A stretch of 64,000 nt of DNA from Pelagibacteraceae bacterium AG-325-C03 (GTDB taxonomy: Bacteria > Pseudomonadota > Alphaproteobacteria > Pelagibacterales > Pelagibacteraceae). Of the stretch, positions 48,814 through 58,003 are shown one piece after another (position 1 is the first letter of the stretch; every line of letters begins with the position of its first letter). A program made the translations under genes and the position numbers. The stretch lies in the NCBI GenBank assembly GCA_003283025.1, contig QBYC01000002.1:44286-108285 (forward strand), in the 5' to 3' direction. The notes below the pieces were generated by a model. The model searched no databases. It was not told the origin of the DNA and saw nothing but the letters and a program-made list of their open reading frames with translations.

Positions 48814-49186
48814 ATTTAGATTTATCGATTTTTAAGTATTTACTATTTCTAAATCTAATTATTACAGTTGCTATCGCTACAATTAATATTGCAAGTGATA
48901 TATAAATTAAATTTGTTGGGTCACTTTCTTTGTCTTGTAATATAATAAATCTCGCTAATGCTGTTATTGCAATTACTAAAGGATAAGTAATACGTACTGC
49001 TCTTGTTTCCCAATAGGATCTGACTAATCCGATCACTTCTATATATATGAACATTAAAAGTAAATCTGCTAATGTTATATTCCTATTATCGTACATTTCT
49101 GACATTTCTAAAAAGAAAGCGATAATCGTTGAGATAAGGACAACCACAACTGCAACTAATTGAATATTTCGAATCGAATTGTTCAT
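48800..49186 (-). CDS. PsiE-like membrane protein
   Basis: A 128-residue protein with four hydrophobic helices, matching the phosphate-starvation-inducible PsiE family in size and pattern (IAFFLEMSEMYDNRNITLADLLLMFIYIEVIGLVRSYW, RVTYPLVIAITALARFIIL-like RITYPLVIAITALARFIIL). Function unknown. It lies 22 bp after argG on the same strand. I saw no phosphate-regulator box that would support PsiE-type regulation. Confidence 0.82.
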   Translation of the reverse strand: MNNSIRNIQLVAVVVVLISTIIAFFLEMSEMYDNRNITLADLLLMFIYIEVIGLVRSYWETRAVRITYPLVIAITALARFIILQDKESDPTNLIYISLAILIVAIATVIIRFRNSKYLKIDKSKSNEL

Positions 49187-49208
49187 CTATTTATGTTCTA
49201 TCAAAAAT

Positions 49209-50393
49209 TTAAGCTTTATTTAACTGTTTAGAGTGAAATTTAATAAAATTTTCAATTTTTTTCTTATTAAAAGTTTTATTTTCTTCAAAAGAAACTTTTT
49301 TCATTGAATAGGCTTTGTTTTTTGTTTTTCTTGATAAAATTGTAATATTTCCTTTGTATAAGCTTAAAACTATTTCACCAGAAACTTGATTTTTTTTTTT
49401 ATCAATTATTTTTTGTAACTCATATCTTCTTTTAGAAAACCAATAACCATTATAAACCAATTCAGCATACTCAGGCATCACTCTTTCTTTATCGTGAGAA
49501 GTTTTTTTGTCCAGTGTTACAGACTCCATAGCTCTATGTGCCACATAAAGTAATGTGCCCCCAGGTGTTTCATAAACACCTCTTGATTTAATGCCAATAA
49601 ATCTATTTTCAACAAGGTCTACTCTTCCAATACCATTTTTACCAGCAATAATATTTAATTTATCTAAAAGTTTATCAGGCCTCAATCTATTTCCATTCAC
49701 AGCAATTGGATCACTATTTTTAAAAGTAATTTTTACTTTATATTTTTTATTTGGAGCTTTTTCTGGAGAGACTGTTCTTTGAAAAATAAATTCTGGTGCT
49801 GAATTTCTAGGGTTTTCTAATATCTTTCCCTCGGTAGAAGTATGAAAGATATTATCATCAATAGAAAAAGGTGGCGCACCTTTTTTATCCTTTGGAATTG
49901 GTATTTTATTTTTCTTTGCATATTTAATTAAGTCTGCTCTTGATTGTAATTTCCACTCTCTCCAAGGTGCAATAATCTTAATTTTTTTACCGCCAAAAAA
50001 AACATAAACAAGTTCAAACCTTATTTGATCATTACCTTTTCCTGTAGCTCCATGAGCTACCGCGTAAGCATTAAATTTTTTTGCTATTGCTATTTGTCTT
50101 CTAGCAATTAGAGGTCTAGCGATTGAAGTACCAAGTAAATAAACGCCTTCATAAACAGCGTGCGCTCTTAACATTGGAAAAACATAATCTCTAACAAAAA
50201 TATTTTTTAGATCTTCAATTATAATTTTTTTTACCCCAAGACGTCTAGCATTTTTTATAATTTTTTTTCTATTAATTTCTTGACCAATATTTGAAGTATA
50301 AGCTATTACTTCTGCATTATAATTTTCTTGTAACCATTTTAAGATAATTGAAGTATCTAATCCACCAGAGTAGGCTAATACAATTTTTTTCAT
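49209..50393 (-). CDS. argG: Argininosuccinate synthase
   Basis: A 394-residue enzyme condensing citrulline and aspartate in arginine synthesis. The ATP pyrophosphatase P loop IVLAYSGGLDTSIILKWL opens the protein. YLLGTSIARPLIARRQIAIA, AVAHGATGKGNDQIRFEL and APWREW follow. It abuts the IalB-like gene with no spacer, so the two share a transcript. Confidence 0.98.
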   Translation of the reverse strand: MKKIVLAYSGGLDTSIILKWLQENYNAEVIAYTSNIGQEINRKKIIKNARRLGVKKIIIEDLKNIFVRDYVFPMLRAHAVYEGVYLLGTSIARPLIARRQIAIAKKFNAYAVAHGATGKGNDQIRFELVYVFFGGKKIKIIAPWREWKLQSRADLIKYAKKNKIPIPKDKKGAPPFSIDDNIFHTSTEGKILENPRNSAPEFIFQRTVSPEKAPNKKYKVKITFKNSDPIAVNGNRLRPDKLLDKLNIIAGKNGIGRVDLVENRFIGIKSRGVYETPGGTLLYVAHRAMESVTLDKKTSHDKERVMPEYAELVYNGYWFSKRRYELQKIIDKKKNQVSGEIVLSLYKGNITILSRKTKNKAYSMKKVSFEENKTFNKKKIENFIKFHSKQLNKA

Positions 50394-50894
50394 CTAGCCG
50401 CAGGTTTTTTTTGCGGTGTTATATGCTTTTGTAAATCCCATCATTGAATAATGGTCAGTTGTTTCCTCACCTTTTGTCGTTCTTGCTTTAATTATAAGAT
50501 CTGTTGCTTTTTTCATTAATTTAATAAAATTTTTTTCTTCCTTGTCATCTAATAGCCAAGCGAAATTTTTTTGTGAAAAAAAAGAAAATTTTTTTTTACC
50601 TGAGCTCGCGGAAACAGTTGAATTTTTATATTCGTAACCACTAGTTACGCTAACTTCGTCATTGATGTTTTCTCCAGGTCTAAAAGTCACAAATAATTTA
50701 GACTCTTCTCTTTGAATAGCTCCAGGAGTTCTTTTTGTAGGAAGCGTTTGGGCAAAACATATTTTGCCTTTTTCTGTTTCAGCAACAAAACTTTCCCAGT
50801 TTTTATATTTTCCAGTTGATCTTGGTGTGTTTGCAAAAGCATTTAAAGAAAAAAGAAAAAGAATAATTATAAGAACGATTTTTTTGATAAACAT
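50394..50894 (-). CDS. IalB-like periplasmic protein
   Basis: A 166-residue exported protein with a signal peptide (MFIKKIVLIIILFLFSLNAFA) and the pattern of the invasion-associated locus B family (WESFVAETEKGKICFAQTLPTKR, ending AYNTAKKTCG with paired cysteines). The name comes from Bartonella; free-living alphaproteobacteria carry relatives whose role is unknown, so no invasion function is implied. It is directly upstream of argG with no gap. Confidence 0.8.
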   Translation of the reverse strand: MFIKKIVLIIILFLFSLNAFANTPRSTGKYKNWESFVAETEKGKICFAQTLPTKRTPGAIQREESKLFVTFRPGENINDEVSVTSGYEYKNSTVSASSGKKKFSFFSQKNFAWLLDDKEEKNFIKLMKKATDLIIKARTTKGEETTDHYSMMGFTKAYNTAKKTCG

Positions 50895-50935
50895 AAATTG
50901 TTTTTATACTAAATTAGTTTGATTTCAAAGATAGA

Positions 50936-51973
50936 TTAAGGTGAAGGATTAGGGTTGTTGTTATGAATTTCATTCACTCGTTCCATCATTTCATTAGTAA
51001 ATTCTATATTTATACTTTCGACATTTTCCTTGAGTTGGTCCATCGTTGTTGCCCCAATTATATTGCTTGTTACGAATGGTCTAGAATTAACAAAAGATTG
51101 TGCAAGTTGTACCATCGTTAAATTAAAATCTTTAGCAAGTTTAAAATATTCATCATAGGCCCTCATTGCTAAAGGATTTAAATGTCTCTCCCAACCTTTA
51201 AAGAGTGCCATCCTTGAATTTTTAGGCATATTACCATTTCTATACTTGCCTGATAATCCTCCAGCTGCCAAAGGATAGTAAACAAGTAATCCACATTTTT
51301 CCCTTATAGAAATTTCAGACATACCTATCTCGTATATTCTGTTTACCAAGTTATAAGGATTTTGTACTGACATCATTCTCGGGGCACTTTTATTTTTCGA
51401 AATTTCAAGATACCTAGATAATCCATATGGTGTTTCATTAGACATGCCAATATATCTAATTTTTCCACTTTTAATAAATTTTTTTAAAGTTTCAAGGATA
51501 TTCTCAAAGCTATTCCAATTCCCTTCTTCATTATTAAATTGATAGTCCCTTCGACCAAAAAAATTTGTTGATCGTTCTGGCCAGTGCAGTTGATATAAAT
51601 CGATATAATCTGTTTTTAATCTTTTTAAACTACCATCTATTGCTTCTCCAATTGTCTTCTCATCAAAATTATTTCCTCCGCCTCTAATCCAAGCGCACCC
51701 TGGTCCTGCAATTTTTGATGCAAGAATAACTTTATCTCTATTCTTTTTTTTTTCGAACCAATTACCAATCATTACTTCTGTTTTACCGAAAGACTCAGAG
51801 GTTGGTGGCACAGAGTAAATTTCAGCGGTATCAAAAAAATTTATTCCATGAGATACCGCGTAGTCCATTTGCTCAAAAGCATCTTTTTCAGTATTTTGAG
51901 TTCCCCAAGTCATCGTACCAAGACAAATTAAGCTCACATCAATATCTGTAGTTCCAAGTTTTCTAAATTTCAT
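50936..51973 (-). CDS. Aldo/keto reductase (Tas-like)
   Basis: A 345-residue (beta/alpha)8 NADPH-dependent oxidoreductase. Active-site residues can be placed: Asp48 and Tyr53 (FFDTAEIYSV), Lys87 (VILASKIAG) and His in DLYQLHWPERS. The insertion FGRRDYQFNNEEGNW and the overall pattern resemble E. coli Tas. The physiological substrate is unknown. It is separate from the IalB/argG pair by 41 bp. Confidence 0.93.
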   Translation of the reverse strand: MKFRKLGTTDIDVSLICLGTMTWGTQNTEKDAFEQMDYAVSHGINFFDTAEIYSVPPTSESFGKTEVMIGNWFEKKKNRDKVILASKIAGPGCAWIRGGGNNFDEKTIGEAIDGSLKRLKTDYIDLYQLHWPERSTNFFGRRDYQFNNEEGNWNSFENILETLKKFIKSGKIRYIGMSNETPYGLSRYLEISKNKSAPRMMSVQNPYNLVNRIYEIGMSEISIREKCGLLVYYPLAAGGLSGKYRNGNMPKNSRMALFKGWERHLNPLAMRAYDEYFKLAKDFNLTMVQLAQSFVNSRPFVTSNIIGATTMDQLKENVESINIEFTNEMMERVNEIHNNNPNPSP

Positions 51974-52050
51974 AAATTTAATATTTATGGCTCATTTTTA
52001 GGTCAATTTTTAACTATTGAAAAGTTTTTAAAAAAACATATATATAGATT

Positions 52051-52794
52051 ATGGAATTTAATAAAGAATCATCTACTGTAAGATCAACAGCTTCCGAAGC
52101 TATTATAGATCAGGGATTACGTTCTTACATGCTTAAAGTTTATAATTACATGGGATCTGCTTTAGCGCTTACGGGCTTCATTGCACTTTTAACCGCAAGA
52201 TTTGCAGTAGAGTCCTTTGAACCATTAATTTTATCTTCGTTAGGAAATTCTCTATATAATTCTGGGTTAGCATGGGTCGTAATGTTAGCTCCTTTAGGAG
52301 TAGTGTTTTATATGAGTTTCGGAATTGCAAAAATGTCTGCAGCAAAGGCTCAAACTGTGTTTTGGATTTTTGCAGCTTTAATGGGTTTATCACTTTCTTC
52401 AATTTTTATTGCTTACACGGGAGCAAGTATTACTAGAGTGTTTTTTATTACAGCTGGAACTTTCGGGGCAATGAGTATTTACGGTTACACGACTAAAAAA
52501 GATTTAACAAAACTTGGATCGTTTTTAATGATGGGACTTTTTGGAATTATAATTGCATCATTAGTAAATATATTTATGAAATCAGCCATGATGTATTTTG
52601 TGATTTCAATTCTAGGAGTTTTAATTTTTGTGGGTCTTACTGCTTATGACACTCAAAAAATAAAGAACATGTATCTTGTGAGTGATAGCGGAGAGATAAT
52701 GGGTAAAAAAGCTGTCATGGGTGCATTAACATTATACTTGGATTTTATTAATTTGTTTATAATGCTTTTAAGACTTTTTGGACAAAGAAGATAA
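52051..52794 (+). CDS. Bax inhibitor-1 / YccA-family membrane protein
   Basis: A 247-residue protein with seven hydrophobic helices, preceded by a hydrophilic N terminus (residues 1-28, GLRSYMLKVYNYMGSALALTG). The family hallmark AYDTQKIKNMY lies near the C terminus, with Asp residues thought to set the calcium leak. In bacteria it relates to YccA/YbhL, which modulate the FtsH protease. Its stop is immediately followed by the convergent DUF2794 stop. Confidence 0.93.
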   Translation: MEFNKESSTVRSTASEAIIDQGLRSYMLKVYNYMGSALALTGFIALLTARFAVESFEPLILSSLGNSLYNSGLAWVVMLAPLGVVFYMSFGIAKMSAAKAQTVFWIFAALMGLSLSSIFIAYTGASITRVFFITAGTFGAMSIYGYTTKKDLTKLGSFLMMGLFGIIIASLVNIFMKSAMMYFVISILGVLIFVGLTAYDTQKIKNMYLVSDSGEIMGKKAVMGALTLYLDFINLFIMLLRLFGQRR

Positions 52795-53139
52795 TTATTT
52801 CACCAATTTTAATTTATCCCAACTTGTTTTGTTTATTAACTGATTTAGATTTTCAGATTTCTTAAGAATAAATCCATTTTTATCTTTAATTAAATATCTT
52901 TCATTAAAATATCTAGGCTTTAAATTTTTTAAAATTTTTAAGACAGGCTTGTCAGAGGCTCTATGATAAATATTAAACGATACTTCTTTAATACCGGTCG
53001 TAAAAGAATAATCTTTCCAAGATCCGTTGGAAACCATTTTTGCGTATAAATTTAAGATACATTGTAATTCTTTTTTAAAGAAAAATATTTCTTTTTCTTT
53101 TTTTACGTCATTATTTACAATCAATTTAATATTATTCAT
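52795..53139 (-). CDS. DUF2794 protein
   Basis: A 114-residue soluble protein with the DUF2794 pattern (FFKKELQCILNLYAKMVSNGSWKDYSFTTGIKEVSFNIYHRASDKPVLKI), an alphaproteobacterial family of unknown function. It overlaps yciB by 8 bp and follows it on the same strand, so the two are co-transcribed. Confidence 0.85.
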   Translation of the reverse strand: MNNIKLIVNNDVKKEKEIFFFKKELQCILNLYAKMVSNGSWKDYSFTTGIKEVSFNIYHRASDKPVLKILKNLKPRYFNERYLIKDKNGFILKKSENLNQLINKTSWDKLKLVK

Positions 53140-53680
53140 TTTTATATTTATTTATCAAAGGTAATTGCATTGCTGTAAAAATTATAGTAATTGGCAACAT
53201 TCCCCAAACTTTAAAATTTACCCATGTTGTTTCAGGTTGAGTTCTCCATACGATCTCATTTAAAATTGCTAAGAAAATAAAAAAATATGCCCATCTAAAG
53301 TTTAATTTCTTCCAACCTTCATCACTTAGTTGAAATGCTGATTGTAAAAATAGCTTTAAGAAATTTTTGTTATAAAAAATATTGCTTACTATAAGAATTG
53401 AAGCAAATATAATATTTACTATTGTTGGTTTCATATAAATGAAAATCGGGTTTTTAAAATATAATGTTAATCCTCCAAAAAGTGAGATTACTATCGCACC
53501 AATTAAGGGAACGTAGGGAATTTTTTTTTCAACAAAGTACATTACTGCAACTGCTATCAAAGTTGATATTATTAACGGTGGGATAGCTTTAGTTAAATTA
53601 TTTCCACTTTCGTAGTAAACGGTAAAAAAAATTAATAATGGCCCGAAGTCAGTAATAAATTTTAAAAATGACTTATTCAC
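53132..53680 (-). CDS. yciB: Inner membrane-spanning protein YciB (IspZ, septation protein A)
   Basis: A 182-residue membrane protein with five or six helices. LKFITDFGPLLIFFTVYY at the start, GGLTLYFKNPIFIYMKPTIVN, and RWAYFFIFLAILNEIVWR are YciB/IspZ hallmarks. The family contributes to envelope integrity and septation in enterobacteria. It pairs with DUF2794 and is divergent from hspQ (76-bp spacer). Confidence 0.95.
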   Translation of the reverse strand: MNKSFLKFITDFGPLLIFFTVYYESGNNLTKAIPPLIISTLIAVAVMYFVEKKIPYVPLIGAIVISLFGGLTLYFKNPIFIYMKPTIVNIIFASILIVSNIFYNKNFLKLFLQSAFQLSDEGWKKLNFRWAYFFIFLAILNEIVWRTQPETTWVNFKVWGMLPITIIFTAMQLPLINKYKNE

Positions 53681-53756
53681 AAATAGTTTTTAGCATATAA
53701 TAAAATTTTATTAAATTAGATATTGATTTTAATATAAAAGTTACTAAATATTAAGT

Positions 53757-54080
53757 ATGTACAAAAAAGATACTGCTAAATTTTCAATTGGAGAAGTAGT
53801 TAAACATAGGCATTTTGATTTTAGAGGTGTAATTTACGATGTCGATTTTGAATTTAATAACTCAGAAGAATGGTATCAATCAATACCGAAAGAAGTTAGA
53901 CCTAGAAAAGATCAACCTTTTTATCATTTGCTAGCTGAAAGTAATGAAGTAACTTACGAAGCTTATGTTTCAGAACAAAACCTCCTTTTGGACCAATCAA
54001 AAAAACCTCTTAAACACCCACTAATAGAGGAGATCTTTTCAGGTAAAAAAGGCTCTGGATATCATAAAATATCTAATTAA
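53757..54080 (+). CDS. hspQ: Heat-shock protein HspQ
   Basis: A 107-residue protein of the HspQ/YccV family: FSIGEVVKHRHFDFRGVIYDVDFEF, QPFYHLLAE and TYEAYVSEQNLL are the conserved blocks. HspQ promotes Lon-dependent turnover of some proteins and was also described as binding hemimethylated DNA. It stands alone, followed by a 177-bp gap with the candidate RNA. Confidence 0.93.
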   Translation: MYKKDTAKFSIGEVVKHRHFDFRGVIYDVDFEFNNSEEWYQSIPKEVRPRKDQPFYHLLAESNEVTYEAYVSEQNLLLDQSKKPLKHPLIEEIFSGKKGSGYHKISN

Positions 54081-54153
54081 TAATTACTGCCTAAAATTAA
54101 ACAATTTTTGTTCAAATCTCAGACATAGAGAAACTGTACATTTTTTAAGTTTT

Positions 54154-54210
54154 AGCCCAATTGAGGATAAACTTATTTAGTTATACTCCCTCCTAATTCT
54201 CGGTTGGGCT
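54154..54210 (+). ncRNA. Candidate structured RNA between hspQ and ccmC
   Basis: A 14-bp stem can be drawn between AGCCCAATTGAGGA (54154-54167) and TTCTCGGTTGGGCT (54197-54210). Three of its pairs are G-U and form only in RNA from the plus strand; on the minus strand they become A-C mismatches. The 29-nt loop holds a small hairpin (AACT/AGTT) and TCCCTCC. No T tract follows, so it is not a normal terminator. It could be a small RNA or a leader of the ccm operon; I match it to no known family. Confidence 0.4.
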
Positions 54211-54257
54211 CATATTATAACTTCACTTAAAAAAAATATTATAGTAGTTAAGATGAA

Positions 54258-54965
54258 ATGTTAAAACTTTTAAATTTAAGCAATATATTTTTCTGGATTG
54301 AAAAATTGATTGGATTTATAAATTCTTTCTTTTTTATTTTCCTTCTGATAGCGCTTTCCTTTGCTTTAATTTTTTCACCTCCAGATTATTTGCAAGGAGA
54401 CAGTGTTAGAATTATGTACGTACACGTACCCTCAGCATGGATTGGTTTAGCTTCTTTTACTTTTATTGCTTTATTGTCTATCGCTCATTTTATTTTTAAA
54501 TTAAAAAATATAAAATTAATAACAAAAAGTATTGCGCCTATAGGTCTTATGTTTACGTGTTTAGCTTTAGCTACGGGTTCAATTTGGGGCCAACCAACTT
54601 GGGGCACTTGGTGGGTATGGGACGCTAGGATAACATCCATGTTAATACTAGTTCTTTTTTATATTGGATTTATTTCAAGTCAAAAATTTATTACAGATGA
54701 GAGTAAAGCAAATAAAATTTCAAGTATCGTTGCAATAACAGGTTTAATAAATATTCCAATAATTAAATACTCAGTAGATTGGTGGAATACACTTCATCAA
54801 CCTGCCAGTATTAAGCTAACAGGAGAGAGTTCAATTCATTCTTCGATGTTAGTACCGTTATTGTTAATGTTTTTCGTCCTAATATTGTATTGTGCGTTAA
54901 TTTTTCTAATGAAATACAAGACAGAAATCATTAAAATAAAAAAAAAAAACTTAAAAAGATTATGA
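54258..54965 (+). CDS. ccmC: Haem exporter/handling protein CcmC
   Basis: A 235-residue protein with six membrane helices. The haem-handling tryptophan-rich motif WGQPTWGTWWVWDARITS lies between helices and conserved histidines flank it (MYVHVPSAWIGL; WWNTLHQPAS). CcmC delivers haem to CcmE for c-type cytochrome maturation. First gene of ccmC-D-E-F-G-H; overlaps ccmD by 4 bp. Confidence 0.98.
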   Translation: MLKLLNLSNIFFWIEKLIGFINSFFFIFLLIALSFALIFSPPDYLQGDSVRIMYVHVPSAWIGLASFTFIALLSIAHFIFKLKNIKLITKSIAPIGLMFTCLALATGSIWGQPTWGTWWVWDARITSMLILVLFYIGFISSQKFITDESKANKISSIVAITGLINIPIIKYSVDWWNTLHQPASIKLTGESSIHSSMLVPLLLMFFVLILYCALIFLMKYKTEIIKIKKKNLKRL

Positions 54966-55195
54966 TACAAAATTTTTTGACTATGAATGGATATGGATTA
55001 TTTGTGTGGGGGTCTTTCACACTTACTTTTGTGATGTGCGGATTACTTTACTACAAAACACTTAAGACACTCAAAAAGTATGAAAGAGATTTTGCAAAAG
55101 AGATAAACGAGCTTTCATCAGAAAGAAAAAAAGTTGTTACCGACAACTCAAAAATAGCCTCACAAGTTTTATCGTCATTTAGTAAAACTTTTTAA
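54962..55195 (+). CDS. ccmD: Haem exporter protein CcmD
   Basis: A 77-residue protein with a single membrane helix near the N terminus (GLFVWGSFTLTFVMCGLLYY) followed by a basic cytoplasmic tail. CcmD stabilises the CcmC-CcmE haem complex. The family is short and weakly conserved; the MNGYGLFVWGSF block and the place between ccmC and ccmE make the call safe. The tail is longer than in many CcmD proteins. Confidence 0.9.
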   Translation: MIQNFLTMNGYGLFVWGSFTLTFVMCGLLYYKTLKTLKKYERDFAKEINELSSERKKVVTDNSKIASQVLSSFSKTF

Positions 55196-55203
55196 AGCAG
55201 TAA

Positions 55204-55632
55204 ATGCTTCAAAAAAAAGTTAAAAAAAGAGCCTCACTCTTAGTCATGGTGATACTAATATCTTCTGTGGGAGTATTCTTTATACTTCAGTCACTAAATA
55301 CAAATATTTTATATTTTAAATCCCCAACAGATATAAAAAATAATCAAGATATTAACTTAAATAAAAAAATTAGGGTTGGCGGAATGGTTAAAAAAAACTC
55401 ACTTATAATTAAAGAGCATGAAATAAAGTTTATTATTACTGATTTTAATCACGAGTTAAATATTAGCTTCAGCGGTACAGTTCCTAATTTATTTTCTGAA
55501 GAAAAAGGTGTTGTTGCTGAAGGTAAACTACAAGACAAGTCATTTTTTATAGCTGATAGAATTTTAGCCAAACATGATGAAAATTATATGCCACCAGAAT
55601 TAAAAGGTTTAATGGAAAAAAATGCTAAGTAA
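55204..55632 (+). CDS. ccmE: Cytochrome c maturation haem chaperone CcmE
   Basis: A 142-residue periplasmic haem chaperone with an N-terminal membrane anchor (residues 11-31). The haem-attachment motif H124-D-E-N-Y128 is intact near the C terminus, and the OB-fold core carries IRVGGMVKKNS and ITDFNHELNISFSG. It accepts haem from CcmC and passes it to CcmF. It overlaps ccmF by 11 bp. Confidence 0.98.
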   Translation: MLQKKVKKRASLLVMVILISSVGVFFILQSLNTNILYFKSPTDIKNNQDINLNKKIRVGGMVKKNSLIIKEHEIKFIITDFNHELNISFSGTVPNLFSEEKGVVAEGKLQDKSFFIADRILAKHDENYMPPELKGLMEKNAK

Positions 55633-57502
55633 TTTAGGTAATATTTTACTATTTTTAAATGTAATTATAAGTTTAAGTATTATTTATATTGCTAATAAAA
55701 ATCTTAAAATAATAGGTGTTATAGAAAAAAATATTTTTAAATTAAGTTTAATCCAAAGCACTTCAATAATTATTTGCTTTTTTGTTTTGATAGCAGCTTT
55801 TATTGTCTCTGATTTTTCTTTAATAGCTGTTTATCAAAATTCAAACTCCTTGAAGCCTTTATTTTATAAGATTACGGGAACATGGGGAAATCATGAAGGA
55901 AGTTTACTACTCTGGGTTATAATACTTTCAATATTTTCTTTTTTATTTTTAATTTATAATAAAAATCATCCAAAAAAATTTAGACTTTTGACTTTAATTA
56001 TTCAAAATATTTTAATACTTGGTTTTCTTTTTTTTATTCTTTTTAATTCTAATCCTTTTAGTCCAATTTCTCCTGTTCCATTAGAAGGTTTAGGCTTAAA
56101 TCCAATTTTACAAGATCCAGCATTAGCTATTCATCCTCCTTTGCTTTATATAGGTTTTGTTGGTTCATCTATTTATTTTTCAGCAGCTATAGCGTCACTT
56201 ATTAGTAATTATTCTGAAAAATCTTTTTCATTTTCAATTAAAAATTGGGTTTTGATATCTTGGTGCTTTCAAACACTTGGAATTTTAGTTGGCTCTATAT
56301 GGGCTTATTATGAATTAGGTTGGGGAGGTTTTTGGTTTTGGGATCCTGTAGAAAATGCTTCTCTTTTACCTTGGTTTGCTATGACCGCTTTATTTCATTC
56401 GTTGATTGTTTTTGAGAAAAGAAATTTGTTTTATTTTTGGGTAATTATACTATGTTTAATTACATTTATTCTCAGCGTCACAGGAACCTTTTTAGTAAGA
56501 TCTGGTATCTTAAATTCTGTCCATACTTTTGCAACTGATCCTACACGAGGGATCTATATCTTAATATTTTTAAGCCTAATGATATTTAGTTCTATTTTTC
56601 TTCTATTTAAAAAATATAAAAAAGAAAATTATAATTTAAATGGGAATAGTAAAGAAACATTCATTTTAATTAATAACTGGTTTATGATGTTTTACTTAAT
56701 TACAGTAATGTTAGGAACTATCTATCCAATTTTTACTGACGCTTTAACAGATAATAAAATTTCGGTGGGTCCACCATTTTATAATGCAATTATATTTCCG
56801 GTAATAATTTTATTTCTTATATTTATGGCCTTAGGTCCAAAAGCAAAATGGATTAAAAATAGGTTTAAAAATATTAAGACCTATCTTTTAATATTAGCAG
56901 GTGCAGTCAGTTTAAATCTTACAATAATTTTTTTCTTCAAAAGTTATTCTTTATTATCGAATTTTATTATTATCAGTGCTTTGTTTTTAATTATGTCCTC
57001 TCTGAGAGATTTAGCTAAAACTTTCAAGGAGAAGAAATTAGACTTTGCTAGAATTATTTCGCATACATCTTTTGGTTGTTTAGTTTTATTTATTGGATTG
57101 AACGATATTTTCTCAATAGAAAAAGATTATAATATCAAGCTAGGTGAAACAAAAAAATTTGAAAATTATTCTATTAAATTACAAAATTTAGATTTAAAGA
57201 ATTATAAAAATTATCAGGCAGTAGTTGGAAAATTAGAAATTAGGAATATAAATTCAAATCAATTCAATGTTTTAAACCCAGAAATCAGGATTTATGATAA
57301 TCCAAAAACATTAACTTATGAGGCGGCAATAAAAACTAATTTATTAAAAGATTATTATTTAACGATGAGTAATATTGACAGATCCGATTATTACAATATT
57401 AAGTTTCAAAAAAAACCACTAATGGTTTGGATTTGGATATCAGTGATTATGATTGTTGTGGGAGGGTTTATAAGAGTATTAAGCAATGCAAAAAATAATT
57501 AA
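55622..57502 (+). CDS. ccmF: Cytochrome c haem lyase subunit CcmF
   Basis: A 626-residue membrane protein with about 14 helices. The haem-handling motif GWGGFWFWDPVENASLLPW is present, with conserved GSLLLWVIILS, DPALAIHPPLLYIG and VRSGILNSVHTFATDPTRG. It ligates haem to apocytochrome c together with CcmH. Overlaps ccmG by 17 bp. Confidence 0.98.
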   Translation: MLSNLGNILLFLNVIISLSIIYIANKNLKIIGVIEKNIFKLSLIQSTSIIICFFVLIAAFIVSDFSLIAVYQNSNSLKPLFYKITGTWGNHEGSLLLWVIILSIFSFLFLIYNKNHPKKFRLLTLIIQNILILGFLFFILFNSNPFSPISPVPLEGLGLNPILQDPALAIHPPLLYIGFVGSSIYFSAAIASLISNYSEKSFSFSIKNWVLISWCFQTLGILVGSIWAYYELGWGGFWFWDPVENASLLPWFAMTALFHSLIVFEKRNLFYFWVIILCLITFILSVTGTFLVRSGILNSVHTFATDPTRGIYILIFLSLMIFSSIFLLFKKYKKENYNLNGNSKETFILINNWFMMFYLITVMLGTIYPIFTDALTDNKISVGPPFYNAIIFPVIILFLIFMALGPKAKWIKNRFKNIKTYLLILAGAVSLNLTIIFFFKSYSLLSNFIIISALFLIMSSLRDLAKTFKEKKLDFARIISHTSFGCLVLFIGLNDIFSIEKDYNIKLGETKKFENYSIKLQNLDLKNYKNYQAVVGKLEIRNINSNQFNVLNPEIRIYDNPKTLTYEAAIKTNLLKDYYLTMSNIDRSDYYNIKFQKKPLMVWIWISVIMIVVGGFIRVLSNAKNN

Positions 57503-58001
57503 GATAATCATTTTATTGATTTTTTTATTTGTAATAGGTGTTTTTTATGTAAGCTTAACTAGAAACACGAATTACAGCACTTTAAGCTTAATAAATAAAG
57601 AAACTCCAGAATTTAAATTTACTTATTTCGATGAAACTAATTTTTATACTAGAGATGATATTAAAAAAAATGATTTTACATTGATAAATTTTTGGGCATC
57701 GTGGTGCGCGCCTTGCAAAGTTGAGCATCCTATACTAATGAAACTATCCAAAACCAAAAAATTGATGATACTGGGTATTAATTTTAAAGATAAAAATGTT
57801 CAAGCTAAATCATTTTTAAAAGAGTTAGGTAATCCATATGATTTGCTAGCAAAAGATAACTATGGCAAGCAATCTGTAATATTCGGCATTTATGGAATCC
57901 CAGAAAGTATACTTATTAATAAAGATTTAATAATCATACAAAAATTTGTAGGCCCATTATCTTTTGAAGATTATAATATTATTATGAAAATTATAGAGTA
58001 A
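57486..58001 (+). CDS. ccmG: Thiol:disulfide interchange protein CcmG (DsbE)
   Basis: A 171-residue membrane-anchored thioredoxin (one helix, residues 4-23). The active-site Cys74 and Cys77 lie in WASWCAPCKVEHP, with FGIYGIPESILI as the cis-proline segment. CcmG keeps apocytochrome or CcmH cysteines reduced. The ccmH gene follows after 2 bp. Confidence 0.97.
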   Translation: MQKIIKIIILLIFLFVIGVFYVSLTRNTNYSTLSLINKETPEFKFTYFDETNFYTRDDIKKNDFTLINFWASWCAPCKVEHPILMKLSKTKKLMILGINFKDKNVQAKSFLKELGNPYDLLAKDNYGKQSVIFGIYGIPESILINKDLIIIQKFVGPLSFEDYNIIMKIIE

Positions 58002-58003
58002 GT

